From assembly GCF_002531935.1 (NCBI RefSeq), contig NZ_NWSV01000005.1:390003-454002 (forward strand): 64,000 nucleotides of DNA, read 5' to 3'. Below are positions 17,772 through 27,478 of the stretch, in pieces (the stretch's first letter is position 1; each line of letters starts with the position of its first letter). Both the position numbers and the translations under genes were made by a program. Origin of the DNA: Rhizobium chutanense. GTDB lineage: Bacteria > Pseudomonadota > Alphaproteobacteria > Rhizobiales > Rhizobiaceae. The notes below the pieces were generated by a model. That model had not been told where the DNA came from. It saw only the letters and a list, made by a program, of their open reading frames with translations, and searched no databases.

Positions 17772-17990
17772 AGCCTGCCGGTCTTTTGGTCGAGAGCCTT
17801 GGTGGCGAGCGTTTCAGTGGGGTGGAGGAAGCCTGCTGATGTCGGTAACTGCGCACCCGCCACGTCGCTCTGTTCGCAGCGGACAATCATGATATCGCGC
17901 GCCGCTATTGGAATCGCACGGATCTGACAGGCGCGGCCTCCGTGCATCGTTTCCTTAAAGGATTCGAGCCATCGACTGCCGATTCCCATC
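17772..17990 (-). other. possible coding sequence interrupted by the IS66 element
   Basis: An open minus-strand stretch contains RDIMIVRCEQSDVAGAQLPT and TLATKALDQKTGRLIA. Removing the IS66 element and one duplication joins it to a few more open codons (SPSAFVAAPNR) on the far side. I do not recognise the protein and it has no clear ribosome site, so this may be non-coding. Confidence 0.25.
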
Positions 17991-18012
17991 CCACGTCGAC
18001 ATAACCGTTGAT

Positions 18013-18711
18013 TTATGGAACGGGTCTCGCGGACGTGCCAAACTGTGGCTGGCACATAGGCTTGATCGACAGTAGGCCTTCCGCCGAGACAACGGGAACG
18101 ATGTTGGTGTAATTATCCATTGTTTGGATGTCCGGCAAATCGAGCCCATGACCGGCGGCCGTAACGACCATCACGTCCGCGCCTGCCGCGCGTCCCGCTT
18201 TGACGCCAGCTTCAACATCCTCAAAAACAAGACAATTCGCAGCCCGAAATCCTAGCCGCTTCGCCCCGAGAAGAAAACATTGGGGGTCTGGTTTTCCGAT
18301 TGCGACATCTTCCCCGGTCACGATAACGCGAGGTATGGCTAGCCCGGCGGCTTCAAGTCGCCTTTGCGCGAGCTGTTTTGAAGCAGATGTGACAATCGCC
18401 CAACGATCATCAGGAAGCGCAGCTAAGAACTCTGCGGCTCCCGCGATCGCGACGACCCCTTCAACATCCTCGATCTCGGCTTTGGTGATGTTTGCCGCTT
18501 CAATCTCCGGGTCCAAACCGGGGAGTTCCAGCCGACGAATAGTGTCGATCGCTCTTTGCCCATGCATTGTTGGCAAGAACGCAACTGGATCGAGGCCTTG
18601 GCGATGCGCCCACGCACCCCAAACTCGCTCGGCAGCGGCTATGGAAGTCAGAAGCGTCCCGTCCATATCAAAAAGAAAGGCTGAGAATTTCTTATTTTCA
18701 TCGAGTTTCAA
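18013..18711 (-). CDS. HAD-superfamily sugar-phosphatase-like hydrolase
   Basis: A 232-residue HAD hydrolase, subfamily IA. Motif I is FLFDMDGTLLTS with the nucleophile Asp, motif II is the Ser in IVTSASKQLAQRRL, motif III is the Lys in IGKPDPQCFLLGAKRLG and motif IV is CLVFEDVEAGVKAGRAAGAD. The alpha-helical cap between motifs I and II resembles sugar phosphatases and beta-phosphoglucomutase relatives (YfbT/GPP type). It probably dephosphorylates a polyol or sugar phosphate; the exact substrate is unknown. The C-terminal tail past SIKPMCQPQF is long and may have been altered by nearby rearrangement. Single gene, 69 bases from the chemoreceptor stop, same strand. Confidence 0.85.
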   Translation of the reverse strand: MKLDENKKFSAFLFDMDGTLLTSIAAAERVWGAWAHRQGLDPVAFLPTMHGQRAIDTIRRLELPGLDPEIEAANITKAEIEDVEGVVAIAGAAEFLAALPDDRWAIVTSASKQLAQRRLEAAGLAIPRVIVTGEDVAIGKPDPQCFLLGAKRLGFRAANCLVFEDVEAGVKAGRAAGADVMVVTAAGHGLDLPDIQTMDNYTNIVPVVSAEGLLSIKPMCQPQFGTSARPVP

Positions 18712-18779
18712 CAGGTCAACTATCCTTATCTGATGCTGTTAGGTTGTGGGTAAGCGCAGCGAGTTCGGTCAATCCCGGC

Positions 18780-21299
18780 CTAGGCAGCCTTTTCGGTGTG
18801 AACGGTTGGCGTTGCATTCAGTGCAAAGGAATCGACGAGCTGGACGAGGTCGTCGACTTGCTCCGCAAGCCGGCGAGTGGCTGCGCCAGCCTCCTCGGCC
18901 ATTGCAGCGTTGAGTTGCGTCACTCTTTCCATCGTGCTGACGGCGTCGTTGACTTCGCTGAGGCTCCTTGCCTGGCTTTGGCTCGAAAGTGCCAATTGGC
19001 CGACATCACGCGAAACGTCACCAATCTTCAGCACGATATCGTCCAGGGCGCGGCCAGTTTGCTCGACAAAATCCACTCCGGCGTCCACCTCGCTGGTCGA
19101 ATGGTGAATAAGCGCTCCGATTTCTTTTGCCGCCAAAGCGGCACGTTGAGCAAGTTCTCTGACTTCATGCGCGACGACAGCAAACCCCTTTCCTGCGTCT
19201 CCAGCTCGGGCAGCTTCAACTCCGGCATTTAACGCCAGAAGATTTGTCTGGAATGCGATGCCATCGATGACGGTGACGATGCTCGTTATGCGATCGGATG
19301 CCTCCTTGATACGTGACATTGCGCCGATGGCATTCCCTACGATAACCAGTGAACCATCTGCTTCCAGCTTGACCCGCTGTACGATGTCAGCGGCACTTGC
19401 TGCACGCTTTGACGCTTCCCCGACAGTTATGGTGATCTCTTCGATCGCCGCCGCAGTTTGTTCGATCGAGCCTGCTTGCTGTTCATTTCTGCGAGAAAGT
19501 TCTTCGGAGGCTTCTGCAAGTAGCCGGCCATTGATGTGAATCTCGGCTGACGTCGCCCTGACGTCCAGCATGGTCGAGCTCAGGCCGCTGATAGTGCTGT
19601 TGAAGTCTCGTCTGAGCGTATCCAGATCCCCAGCAAACGAGACATCGATAGTTTTCCGCAGGTCTTTGCTCGCCAGATTTTTAAGACCGCTAGCAAGTGA
19701 AGTCACCGCTAGCTCGATATTTTTCTGGGTTAGAGCTCGTTCGCGTTCGTTTGTCTCCCGCTCCGACTCTGCCATTCGATGAAGATCTTCCGTATGCGCC
19801 TGTATGGCAATCTTCTGAGCTGCGTTCTCTTTGAACACTGCAAGTGCACGCGCCATTTCACCAATTTCATCTTTTCGTCGGTCTCCTTCAATCACGACGT
19901 CCAACGAACCGCCGGCCAAGCGGCGCATAATGTCGGTAATTGAGCCGATAGGCCGCTTGAGCGTGATGACGAGTGCCGTACCTGATGCCATTGCGATGAA
20001 AAATCCAAAAGCCATCGATGTTAGCGAGACGGAATTCGCCAGCGACCGTTCAGTCGATGCCATTTGCCGTTGACTGTCCGCAAACGCGTCCATTAGTTCC
20101 CAGATCTCGTTGATCTTGTCAGTTGCGGATCGGTACTGCTTCTCGGAACCAGCTCGATTTGCTTCCAGTCCGGCGGCACTCTCACGCAAATCATCGGCGA
20201 TCGCCTTCACCGTATTGGGGATCTCGCCGAAGTAGGGATCGATCGGGACTAACTCCGTCAGCAAGCTTACCTCACCCGTATAAACAAACAGAGCTCGCTC
20301 TACTGCCTTCACATTATCCTCAGTCGGTTCGCCCAGAATGCTGGCAAAGGTGATTTTTACGTCGCTGCTGTTGCTCACGATAGACCGGAGCTTTTTCGTC
20401 ACCTTGTCGGCGTCGAGTGAACCCCCGTTCCGACCAATCAGATCGGCGGCGGCCTGATTGACGGCTGCCGCGCTCTCCGCCCTCAATGTTTTCGATAAAC
20501 CAGCCAGGTCGTTTGCGATGGCCGACTCCTCGGGCTGGCTCCTCGTTTCCTGAGCCTCGCTTATCTTTAGAAACGCCGACATCCGATCGGCTATACTGGA
20601 TCCGCCTGGGACACCGAATGAATTCAGAAGACGATCGGATTTTGACAGTTTGTGTGCAAAATCTTCGAAGGATGCTCGCACAGCTGTTCCTTCCGGACGA
20701 AAAGACCAGCCCTCCATCAACCGTAGTTGTATTGCGAGATTTTCGCAGTCGTTCAGAACCGATTGGAGGGTCAGCGTGTCGGAAAGCCTCGATTTTCGTT
20801 TATTATCCAGCTGATTAGCTTGTGCGACGATCTTGAATGCGTGTTTGCCGAGCTCCAGCTGCAGGGAATTCAGCGCGTCGAGTTGTCTGGAAATGTTATC
20901 TGTCAGCCGCGACCGGTCCTGTCGAATCCTCCATATCTCGTTTACGTAAGAGAGGATTGTTCGCGTAGCTTCCTGCGCCTTCCGTAATTCCGCAACATCC
21001 TGGGCGTCCGGAATTCCTTCGATCGCACGGTCGATTTCGCTGATCTGCGCCGTCGTTATGTTGGAGGCTCGCGTGAATGTCGCATCATCGGGCTCGCGAA
21101 GAAACGCCGTAATGCCGGCATAAACACCTTTGAACCCTGAGAGCAGCCGGACTACGTCATTCGAGACGTTCAGCCGCGCTTCCAGCACTCTTGTCGCATA
21201 AAGTCCCGTGGCGCCGACCGCGGCGATTGTGATCAACAGCGGAAAAACCAGTATCAGGACCTTGGTCTGAATTCTGAACCGCGCGAGAATCCTGTCCAT
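18780..21299 (-). CDS. transmembrane methyl-accepting chemotaxis protein with HAMP domain
   Basis: An 839-residue chemoreceptor. The first membrane helix is about residues 12-34 ([20 protein letters not shown]); a long periplasmic helical sensor domain follows to about residue 425; the second helix is [24 protein letters not shown] follows directly ([20 protein letters not shown], then [20 protein letters not shown]). The signalling domain has [20 protein letters not shown] and [21 protein letters not shown] chose ATG 21299, which has GGGAGGCGA just upstream, over TTG 21311. Its ligand is unknown. The next gene upstream is the aldolase of the sugar locus, 199 bases away on the same strand, so sensing of the same substrate is possible but unproven. 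Confidence 0.93.
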   Translation of the reverse strand: MDRILARFRIQTKVLILVFPLLITIAAVGATGLYATRVLEARLNVSNDVVRLLSGFKGVYAGITAFLREPDDATFTRASNITTAQISEIDRAIEGIPDAQDVAELRKAQEATRTILSYVNEIWRIRQDRSRLTDNISRQLDALNSLQLELGKHAFKIVAQANQLDNKRKSRLSDTLTLQSVLNDCENLAIQLRLMEGWSFRPEGTAVRASFEDFAHKLSKSDRLLNSFGVPGGSSIADRMSAFLKISEAQETRSQPEESAIANDLAGLSKTLRAESAAAVNQAAADLIGRNGGSLDADKVTKKLRSIVSNSSDVKITFASILGEPTEDNVKAVERALFVYTGEVSLLTELVPIDPYFGEIPNTVKAIADDLRESAAGLEANRAGSEKQYRSATDKINEIWELMDAFADSQRQMASTERSLANSVSLTSMAFGFFIAMASGTALVITLKRPIGSITDIMRRLAGGSLDVVIEGDRRKDEIGEMARALAVFKENAAQKIAIQAHTEDLHRMAESERETNERERALTQKNIELAVTSLASGLKNLASKDLRKTIDVSFAGDLDTLRRDFNSTISGLSSTMLDVRATSAEIHINGRLLAEASEELSRRNEQQAGSIEQTAAAIEEITITVGEASKRAASAADIVQRVKLEADGSLVIVGNAIGAMSRIKEASDRITSIVTVIDGIAFQTNLLALNAGVEAARAGDAGKGFAVVAHEVRELAQRAALAAKEIGALIHHSTSEVDAGVDFVEQTGRALDDIVLKIGDVSRDVGQLALSSQSQARSLSEVNDAVSTMERVTQLNAAMAEEAGAATRRLAEQVDDLVQLVDSFALNATPTVHTEKAA

Positions 21300-21497
21300 T
21301 TCGCCTCCCAAAGCATTTTCTCTCCAAGCCGAGACACTCTGGCACGAACAACTTAAGTTTACCTTTCGGTTTTACAAATTACTTCCAGCCTGCGAAAATG
21401 TTCACGAAATTGCGTTTTCGCCCCGGAAAAACCGCGAAGATCCAACTCTTCGTGGCTTGTAGAAACAAGTGTTCGGGCGGCCGTGCCGTGTTCGGAG

Positions 21498-22562
21498 CTA
21501 AGAGAAAACCGGATCGAGCGACCCGGATGCATAGCGCTTTGCCATCACCGAAACGGGAAAGGGCGTAATGCGCGCCGCCATGCCGGCGGTACCGAACTGT
21601 TCGAAGCGTTCCTTGCAAAGCGTGGTGAGCGCGGTCATTGCCGGCTTCAGATATTTGCGCGGATCGAATTCGCCCGGATGTTCCTGCAGGACCCGGCGGA
21701 TCTGCCCGGTCATCGCCATCCGGCCATCGGTGTCGATGTTGACCTTGCGCACGCCATTCCTGATGCCGCGCTGGATCTCTTCGACCGGCACACCCCAGGT
21801 GGGCTTCATCTGGCCGCCATACTTGTTGATGATTTCCTGCAGCTCGAACGGAACCGACGACGACCCGTGCATCACGAGATGCGTGTTCGGCAGCTTCCGG
21901 TGGATCTCTTCGATGACATTCATTGCCAGCACCGAGCCATCGGGCTTGCGCGTGAACTTATAGGCACCGTGCGAGGTTCCCATGGCGATCGCCAGTGCAT
22001 CGACCCGTGTTTCGCGCACGAATTTCACTGCCTCGTCCGGATTTGTCAGCAACTGGTCGTGCGACAGCTTGCCTTCCGCGCCGTGCCCATCCTCCGCCTC
22101 GCCCATACCGGTCTCGAGAGAGCCAAGCACACCGAGCTCACCTTCGACCGAAATGCCGCCGAGATGTGCCATCTCAGTCACTCGCTTGGTGACGCCGACA
22201 TTGTAGTCCCAGTCGGCCGGCGTCTTCGCATCCGCTTTGAGCGAACCATCCATCATGACCGAGGTGAAGCCCGCCTGGATCGCCGTCATGCAGCTCGCCG
22301 GATCGTTGCCGTGGTCGAGATGCACGCAGATGGGGATGTGCGGATAGATTTCGACGACCGCGTCTATCATGTGCTTGAGCATGATGTCATGGGCATAAGC
22401 GCGCGCGCCGCGTGATGCCTGGATGATGACAGGAGCATCAGCCGCATCCGCGGCCTCCATGATGGCGAGCGCCTGTTCCATATTATTGATATTAAAGGCG
22501 GGAACGCCGTAGCCTACCTCCGCCGCATGATCCAGCAATTGTCTCAGGGTTATCCTTGCCAT
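21498..22562 (-). CDS. fba: class II fructose-bisphosphate aldolase
   Basis: A 354-residue zinc aldolase that cleaves fructose-1,6-bisphosphate to dihydroxyacetone phosphate and glyceraldehyde-3-phosphate, or acts on a related ketose phosphate. It starts [20 protein letters not shown] and has [20 protein letters not shown], the metal-binding [51 protein letters not shown] and [10 protein letters not shown], the pattern of the proteobacterial Calvin-type class IIA group. ATG 22562 fits family starts better than 22616 and has GAGGGA upstream. It is the last gene of the operon running from 28804, an unusual place for an aldolase, and suggests the pathway yields a ketose bisphosphate or that this is a second copy. 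Confidence 0.92.
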   Translation of the reverse strand: MARITLRQLLDHAAEVGYGVPAFNINNMEQALAIMEAADAADAPVIIQASRGARAYAHDIMLKHMIDAVVEIYPHIPICVHLDHGNDPASCMTAIQAGFTSVMMDGSLKADAKTPADWDYNVGVTKRVTEMAHLGGISVEGELGVLGSLETGMGEAEDGHGAEGKLSHDQLLTNPDEAVKFVRETRVDALAIAMGTSHGAYKFTRKPDGSVLAMNVIEEIHRKLPNTHLVMHGSSSVPFELQEIINKYGGQMKPTWGVPVEEIQRGIRNGVRKVNIDTDGRMAMTGQIRRVLQEHPGEFDPRKYLKPAMTALTTLCKERFEQFGTAGMAARITPFPVSVMAKRYASGSLDPVFS

Positions 22563-22641
22563 CCGAATTTTCCCTCTCGCGGCATTCCATAACGCCGCCT
22601 CTATGTTTCCCCACACGATGAAGCTAATCTCATCCGGCGAC

Positions 22642-24081
22642 TTACGCGTTCAGCACGCGGCCATAGGCATCGAGCACTGCTTCCTTCATCGTTTCGGACA
22701 CGGTCGGGTGCGGGAAGATCGTGTGCATCAGCTCTTCCTCGGTCGTTTCGAGGTTCATCGCGACGACGAAGCCCTGGATGAGCTCGGTGACTTCGGCGCC
22801 GACCATGTGAGCGCCGAGCAGTTCGCCGGTCTTCTTGTCGAAGATCACCTTCACCATGCCCTGGTCTTCGCCGAGCGCGATCGCCTTGCCGTTCGCCGCA
22901 AAGGAGAAGCGGCCGACGCGAATGTCGCGGCCCTGCTCCTTGGCCTTGGCTTCCGTGAGGCCGACGGAGGCGACCTGCGGATTGCAATAGGTGCAGCCCG
23001 GAACCTTGCCCTTGTCGGTGGGATGAACGTGCGGCAGGCCGGCGATCTTTTCGACGCAGACGACACCTTCGTGCTCGGCCTTGTGGGCCAGCATCGGCGG
23101 GCCGGCAACGTCGCCGATCGCATAGATGCCGGCGACATTGGTCTTGCCGTAACCGTCGGTGACGACGCAGCCGCGGTCGGTCTTGATGCCGAGCGCCTCG
23201 AGGCCGAGGTTTTCGATGTTGCCCTGGACGCCGACGGCCGAAATCATCCGGTCGGCGGTGATCTGCTGCACCTTGCCGTCTGACGTCTCGACATGGGCGG
23301 TGATGCTGCCCGCCCCCTTCTCGACCTTGGTCACCTTGGCGCTGGTGAAGATCTTGAGGCCGCGCTTTTCCAGCTGCTTGCGGGCGATAGCGGTGATTTC
23401 GGCATCCTCGACCGGCATGATGGTCGGCATGACTTCGACGACCGTCACATCGACGCCCATCGAGCGGTAGAAGCTTGCGAATTCGATGCCGATCGCGCCG
23501 GAGCCCATGACGATCAGCGACTTCGGCAGCGCGTCCGGCTTCAGCGCTTCGAAATAGGTCCAGATCAGCTTGCCATCCGGCTCGATGCCGGGCAGCGCGC
23601 GCGGACGGGCGCCGGTCGCGATGATGATGTGCTTGGCGTTATAGGTGCCCTCGCCCTTGACGTTCTTCGGCAGCGGGTGCTGCGGCTCGACCACCGGCTT
23701 CGACGACTTGCCGACGACGATCTCACCTGGCTTGGTGATCTTCGCCTCGCCCCAGATGATGTCGATCTTGTTCTTCTTCATCAGGAAGCCGACGCCGGCA
23801 TTCAGGCGGGCGGAGACGGCGCGCGAGCGGCCGACGACGGCCTTGGCATCCGGCTTGACCGTGCCTTCGAGAACCAGGCCGAAATCCTTGAAGTGATTGG
23901 CATGGTCGAGCACCTCGGCCGAGCGCAGCAGCGCCTTTGTGGGGATGCAGCCCCAGTTGAGGCAGATGCCGCCCATATGCTCGCGCTCGACGATCGCGGT
24001 CTTGAGGCCGAGCTGGCTGGCGCGGATGGCGGCGACATAGCCGCCGGGACCGGAGCCGATGATGATGACGTCGTAGGACAT
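22642..24081 (-). CDS. lpdA: dihydrolipoamide dehydrogenase (E3)
   Basis: A 479-residue flavoenzyme that reoxidises the lipoyl group of E2 with NAD. The N-terminal FAD motif is [20 protein letters not shown], and the redox disulfide is in [20 protein letters not shown]. The NAD motif is [20 protein letters not shown], the second FAD contact is [20 protein letters not shown], and the dimer-interface catalytic His is in [20 protein letters not shown]. Start ATG 24081 follows AAGGAAAAC. Codons are markedly more GC3-rich than in the adjacent E2 and E1 genes, as if this were a copy of the chromosomal pyruvate dehydrogenase lpdA recruited here. It serves the E1/E2 genes immediately upstream. Confidence 0.95.
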   Translation of the reverse strand: MSYDVIIIGSGPGGYVAAIRASQLGLKTAIVEREHMGGICLNWGCIPTKALLRSAEVLDHANHFKDFGLVLEGTVKPDAKAVVGRSRAVSARLNAGVGFLMKKNKIDIIWGEAKITKPGEIVVGKSSKPVVEPQHPLPKNVKGEGTYNAKHIIIATGARPRALPGIEPDGKLIWTYFEALKPDALPKSLIVMGSGAIGIEFASFYRSMGVDVTVVEVMPTIMPVEDAEITAIARKQLEKRGLKIFTSAKVTKVEKGAGSITAHVETSDGKVQQITADRMISAVGVQGNIENLGLEALGIKTDRGCVVTDGYGKTNVAGIYAIGDVAGPPMLAHKAEHEGVVCVEKIAGLPHVHPTDKGKVPGCTYCNPQVASVGLTEAKAKEQGRDIRVGRFSFAANGKAIALGEDQGMVKVIFDKKTGELLGAHMVGAEVTELIQGFVVAMNLETTEEELMHTIFPHPTVSETMKEAVLDAYGRVLNA

Positions 24082-24159
24082 CTGTTTTCCTTGAAAAGAT
24101 TGGGGGATCCGTCACAACGTGTTAGCGTCGCGGCAGGATCCCCCGAGGCTGGGAGGAAA

Positions 24160-25446
24160 CTAGATCAGCATGCTCATCGGGTTTTCGATGAGCGTTCGGA
24201 ATTTTCCAATCAGCTCTGCGCCAAGAGCGCCATCCACCGCACGATGATCGGTTGACAATGTCACGGTCATTACGGTCGCGCTCGATAACTCGCCTTGAGC
24301 GTTGACGACGGGCCTTTTCTCCCCAGAGCCCACAGCCAGGATGGTTGAATGGGGAGGGTTGATGATCGCTGCGAATTCCTTCACCCCGAACATGCCGAGG
24401 TTCGATATCGCTCCTGTACCGCCCTGGTACTCGGCCGGCTTCAATTTCCCTGATCTGGCGCGTGCAGCCAGATCCTTCATCTCATTGGAGATCGTCGAAA
24501 GCGTCTTGGATTCCGCATGTCGGATGATTGGCGTGATCAGCCCGCCCGCCACGGAAACTGCAACTCCCACGTCAACAAAATGATGGCGCACGAGGTTCTC
24601 TTCAGTCCAAGACACGTTCGCGTCGGGCGTTGATCCGAGGGCCAGCGCATAGGCCTTGATGACCATGTCATTGACCGACAACTTAAATTTTGGTGTGCCA
24701 TCCGACACTGGCGCCGAGGCGTTCAGTTCGGTTCGCAGCTTGAGCAAAGCATCGATATGGCAATCAACCGAGAGGTAGAAATGTGGAACCGTTATCTTTG
24801 CTTCCAGCAATCGCCGGGCGATCGTCCTTCGCATGGGTGTATGAGGTTGCAGATCGTAGGTGCCTTCGGCGAACAGCTTCAGAGAGCCGTCGGAAGACAG
24901 CTGTTCGCCAATATTTTCAACGCCAACAGGCGCTGGCAGAGCGATCGTCGCCTCGGCAACGCGAGCCTTTGAAACATCAGCGCTCACGATCCTTCCATGC
25001 GGGCCGGTTCCGGCCACAGAACCCAAATCGACGCCGCCTTCCCGCGCTAGACGCCGTGCCAAGGGCGTAGCCCTGATTGCGCCTCCTGCATCCGCTGGTG
25101 CATTATGGTTTTGAGTGCTGACTGGATGGGCGGCGGTCGCGCTGGGAGCTCCAATCGTTGCGGGAACGGCCGGAGCGGATGACTGAGAGGCAGCCTGATG
25201 ATCCTCGCCCTCCTCGTAAACCCAAGCGACTGCCGACCCTACCGCGATATCAACGCCTTCTTCGCCCGTGACGTTCCTAAGAATACCCGTAGCCGGGGAG
25301 TCAATTTCCATTGCCGCCTTGTCGGTTTCGATCTCGAACAGGACGTCGCCCTTCCCGACGCGGTCACCTTCCTTGAAGAACCACTTCGAGATCTTGCCGG
25401 TCGCCATATCCATGTCGACCTTCGGGAGGATGATTTCTGTTGCCAT
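24160..25446 (-). CDS. dihydrolipoamide acyltransferase (E2) of a 2-oxoacid/acetoin-type dehydrogenase complex
   Basis: A 428-residue E2. The single N-terminal lipoyl domain carries the lipoyl lysine in FEIETDKAAMEIDSPATGIL (about residue 43). A Pro/Ala-rich linker follows, then the E1/E3-binding domain (RATPLARRLAREGGVDLGSV then GTGPHGRIVSADV) and the catalytic domain with PHFYLSVDCHIDALL, SVNDMVIKAYALALGSTPDA and the active-site STDHRAVDGALGAELIGKF. The catalytic chain is like pyruvate and acetoin dehydrogenases; the acyl group transferred cannot be fixed. It begins one base after the E1beta stop, so it is translated from the same message. Confidence 0.9.
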   Translation of the reverse strand: MATEIILPKVDMDMATGKISKWFFKEGDRVGKGDVLFEIETDKAAMEIDSPATGILRNVTGEEGVDIAVGSAVAWVYEEGEDHQAASQSSAPAVPATIGAPSATAAHPVSTQNHNAPADAGGAIRATPLARRLAREGGVDLGSVAGTGPHGRIVSADVSKARVAEATIALPAPVGVENIGEQLSSDGSLKLFAEGTYDLQPHTPMRRTIARRLLEAKITVPHFYLSVDCHIDALLKLRTELNASAPVSDGTPKFKLSVNDMVIKAYALALGSTPDANVSWTEENLVRHHFVDVGVAVSVAGGLITPIIRHAESKTLSTISNEMKDLAARARSGKLKPAEYQGGTGAISNLGMFGVKEFAAIINPPHSTILAVGSGEKRPVVNAQGELSSATVMTVTLSTDHRAVDGALGAELIGKFRTLIENPMSMLI

Positions 25447-25447
25447 A

Positions 25448-26446
25448 CTATCGCGCTCCCCTCACAAGATCCCGCGCTGCATTTAAAATGTCTGGGACTT
25501 GCGGAACGGCAGCCTTCTCAAGCTCCGGATTATACGGAATCGGCGTTTCGGAGCCCCCAAGCCGGACAATCGGTGCATCGAGATAGTCGAATGCGTCGCT
25601 TTCGGCGATCATGGCGCTTATCTCGGCGCCGACACCGAGCGTCTTGACGCCTTCGTATACGCAGAGGAGTCTGGTCGTCTTTTTCACGCTTGCAATCACG
25701 GTCGCCCTGTCGATCGGCCGCACCGAACGAAGATCGACTACTTCGACATCAATGCCTTCGCCGGCCAGTTGTTCGGCTGCATCCAACGCCTTATGGACCA
25801 TGATCGACGTCGCGACGATGCTAAGATCCTTGCCCTGTCGACGAATTTCCGCCTTGTCGAGAGGAACGGTATAATGACCCTCGGGAACCGGGCCCTTCAT
25901 TTTATACAGAAGCTTGTGCTCAAAGATCATGACCGGGTCTGGATCGGCGACAGCGGCAAGCAACATGCCTTTGACATCGTATGGTGTCGCGGGCTGAATG
26001 ACCTTCAGGCCTGGCACATGTCCCAACCACGCCTCCAGGCTCTGGCTATGCTGAGCGGCCGCCCCGGTGCCGGAGCCGGCCGGAAATCGCATAACAACCG
26101 GCACTGACACTTCTCCGCCAAGCATGTAGCGCATTTTGGCGGCCTGATTGACGATTTGCTCCATCGCCAGTGCCGCGAAATCAGAGAACTGAAACTCGAA
26201 AATCGGTCTCAATCCGGTCATCGCGGCACCAACGGCGACGCCTGCACCGCCTAGTTCGGAAATCGGGGTGTCCATCACGCGTTCCGGTCCAAACCTGTCG
26301 ATGAGATCGCCGGTTACCTGAAACGCGCCACCGTAAACGCCGATGTCTTCGCCCATCAGAATGACGCGCTCGTCCGCCTCCATCGCAATCGCCATGGCTT
26401 CTTGGATGGCTTGGGAGTAGCTGAGTTCTCGAACACCGGTGTCCAT
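25448..26446 (-). CDS. 2-oxoacid/acetoin dehydrogenase E1 component, beta subunit
   Basis: A 332-residue transketolase-like beta subunit, partner of the next gene upstream. It shows [20 protein letters not shown] (containing the Glu that activates the thiamine diphosphate), [60 protein letters not shown] with the conserved His pair region, and the C-terminal domain [17 protein letters not shown]. Such E1beta subunits occur in pyruvate, branched-chain and acetoin complexes. AcoB-like features are suggested by length and gene order E1alpha-E1beta-E2-E3. It follows E1alpha with no gap. Confidence 0.9.
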   Translation of the reverse strand: MDTGVRELSYSQAIQEAMAIAMEADERVILMGEDIGVYGGAFQVTGDLIDRFGPERVMDTPISELGGAGVAVGAAMTGLRPIFEFQFSDFAALAMEQIVNQAAKMRYMLGGEVSVPVVMRFPAGSGTGAAAQHSQSLEAWLGHVPGLKVIQPATPYDVKGMLLAAVADPDPVMIFEHKLLYKMKGPVPEGHYTVPLDKAEIRRQGKDLSIVATSIMVHKALDAAEQLAGEGIDVEVVDLRSVRPIDRATVIASVKKTTRLLCVYEGVKTLGVGAEISAMIAESDAFDYLDAPIVRLGGSETPIPYNPELEKAAVPQVPDILNAARDLVRGAR

Positions 26447-27478
26447 TTATGCCTGCTCCGTATAAACATTCTCAGCCAACTCAGCGACGTCAGGCGCCGG
26501 ACTTACCTTTGCGAATTCGATACCTGCCGCGATCTCATCGCGAACGGACTGACGGATTGCCTCCAGCTCTGCGTCATTTGCGACACCGAATTCCCGGAGC
26601 TGCGCTTCGAACCGGATGATTGGATCTCGATTGCTCATCCAATCGTCGATCTCGTCTTTCGTGCGGTAGCGGTTTCGGTCGCTCTTGGAGTGGCCGCGAT
26701 AGCGATAAGTCTTGCACTCGATGAGTGATGGCCCCTCACCGCGCTTCGCACGTTCAACGGCATTGTGAGTGGCTTCGGCCACCTCGGAGAGCACGTTGCC
26801 GTCGACGATGACGCCCGGCATGCTGTAAGCGCTGGCGCGGTCAGCGATATTGGCAACCGCCGTCGAGCGCGCGGTCGACGTCGACATGCCGTAGCCGTTG
26901 TTTTCACAGACGAAGATAACGGGCAGCTTCCAAATGGCAGCCATGTTCAAGGCTTCGTGGAAGGCGCCTTCGTTGTTTGCGCCGTCGCCAAAGAAGCAGA
27001 CGACAACTTTTCCGGTCTTGAGCCGCTTGGATGTCAGCGCGGCGCCAACAGCGATGGGTAAGCCGCCTCCAACGATTCCGTTCGCGCCGAGATTGCCGGT
27101 CGTAACGTCTGCAATATGCATGGAGCCGCCGCGGCCGGCGCAATAGCCAGTCGTTTTGCCGAAGAACTCCGCGAACATGCGTTTGACGTCAGCGCCCTTG
27201 GCGATGCAGTGGCCGTGGCCTCGATGGGTGGAGGTGATCTGATCCTGTTGCGTCAGCGGGAGGCAAACGCCCATGGCGCTTGCTTCCTGGCCGATCGACA
27301 GATGCATCGTTCCATGGATAAGACCACGCGTGTAGCTTTCCTCAGCGCCTTCTTCGAACTGGCGAATGAGGTGCATCTTCCGAAGAGCGTCCAGCAACTG
27401 CTCGCGGCTATATTGTCGGTAGATGAAAGGAAGATTGCTGGCCTCGGCACTCTTGATCGCCCTTGCTGAATTCGCCAT
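26447..27478 (-). CDS. thiamine-diphosphate dehydrogenase E1 component, alpha subunit
   Basis: A 343-residue E1alpha. The thiamine diphosphate/Mg motif is GDGANNEGAFHEALNMAAIW...CENNGYGMS (GDG to NN). Other conserved parts are THRGHGHCIAKGADVKRMFA, GRGGSMHIADVTTGNLGANG, IVGGGLPIAVGAALTSKRL and the phosphorylation-loop equivalent YRYRGHSKSDRNRYRTKDEI. This layout fits acetoin dehydrogenase AcoA and bacterial pyruvate dehydrogenase E1alpha. Its ATG follows the stop of the SAF-domain oxidoreductase gene by one base, so the two are probably coupled, implying that the oxidoreductase supplies or consumes a related metabolite. Confidence 0.9.
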   Translation of the reverse strand: MANSARAIKSAEASNLPFIYRQYSREQLLDALRKMHLIRQFEEGAEESYTRGLIHGTMHLSIGQEASAMGVCLPLTQQDQITSTHRGHGHCIAKGADVKRMFAEFFGKTTGYCAGRGGSMHIADVTTGNLGANGIVGGGLPIAVGAALTSKRLKTGKVVVCFFGDGANNEGAFHEALNMAAIWKLPVIFVCENNGYGMSTSTARSTAVANIADRASAYSMPGVIVDGNVLSEVAEATHNAVERAKRGEGPSLIECKTYRYRGHSKSDRNRYRTKDEIDDWMSNRDPIIRFEAQLREFGVANDAELEAIRQSVRDEIAAGIEFAKVSPAPDVAELAENVYTEQA

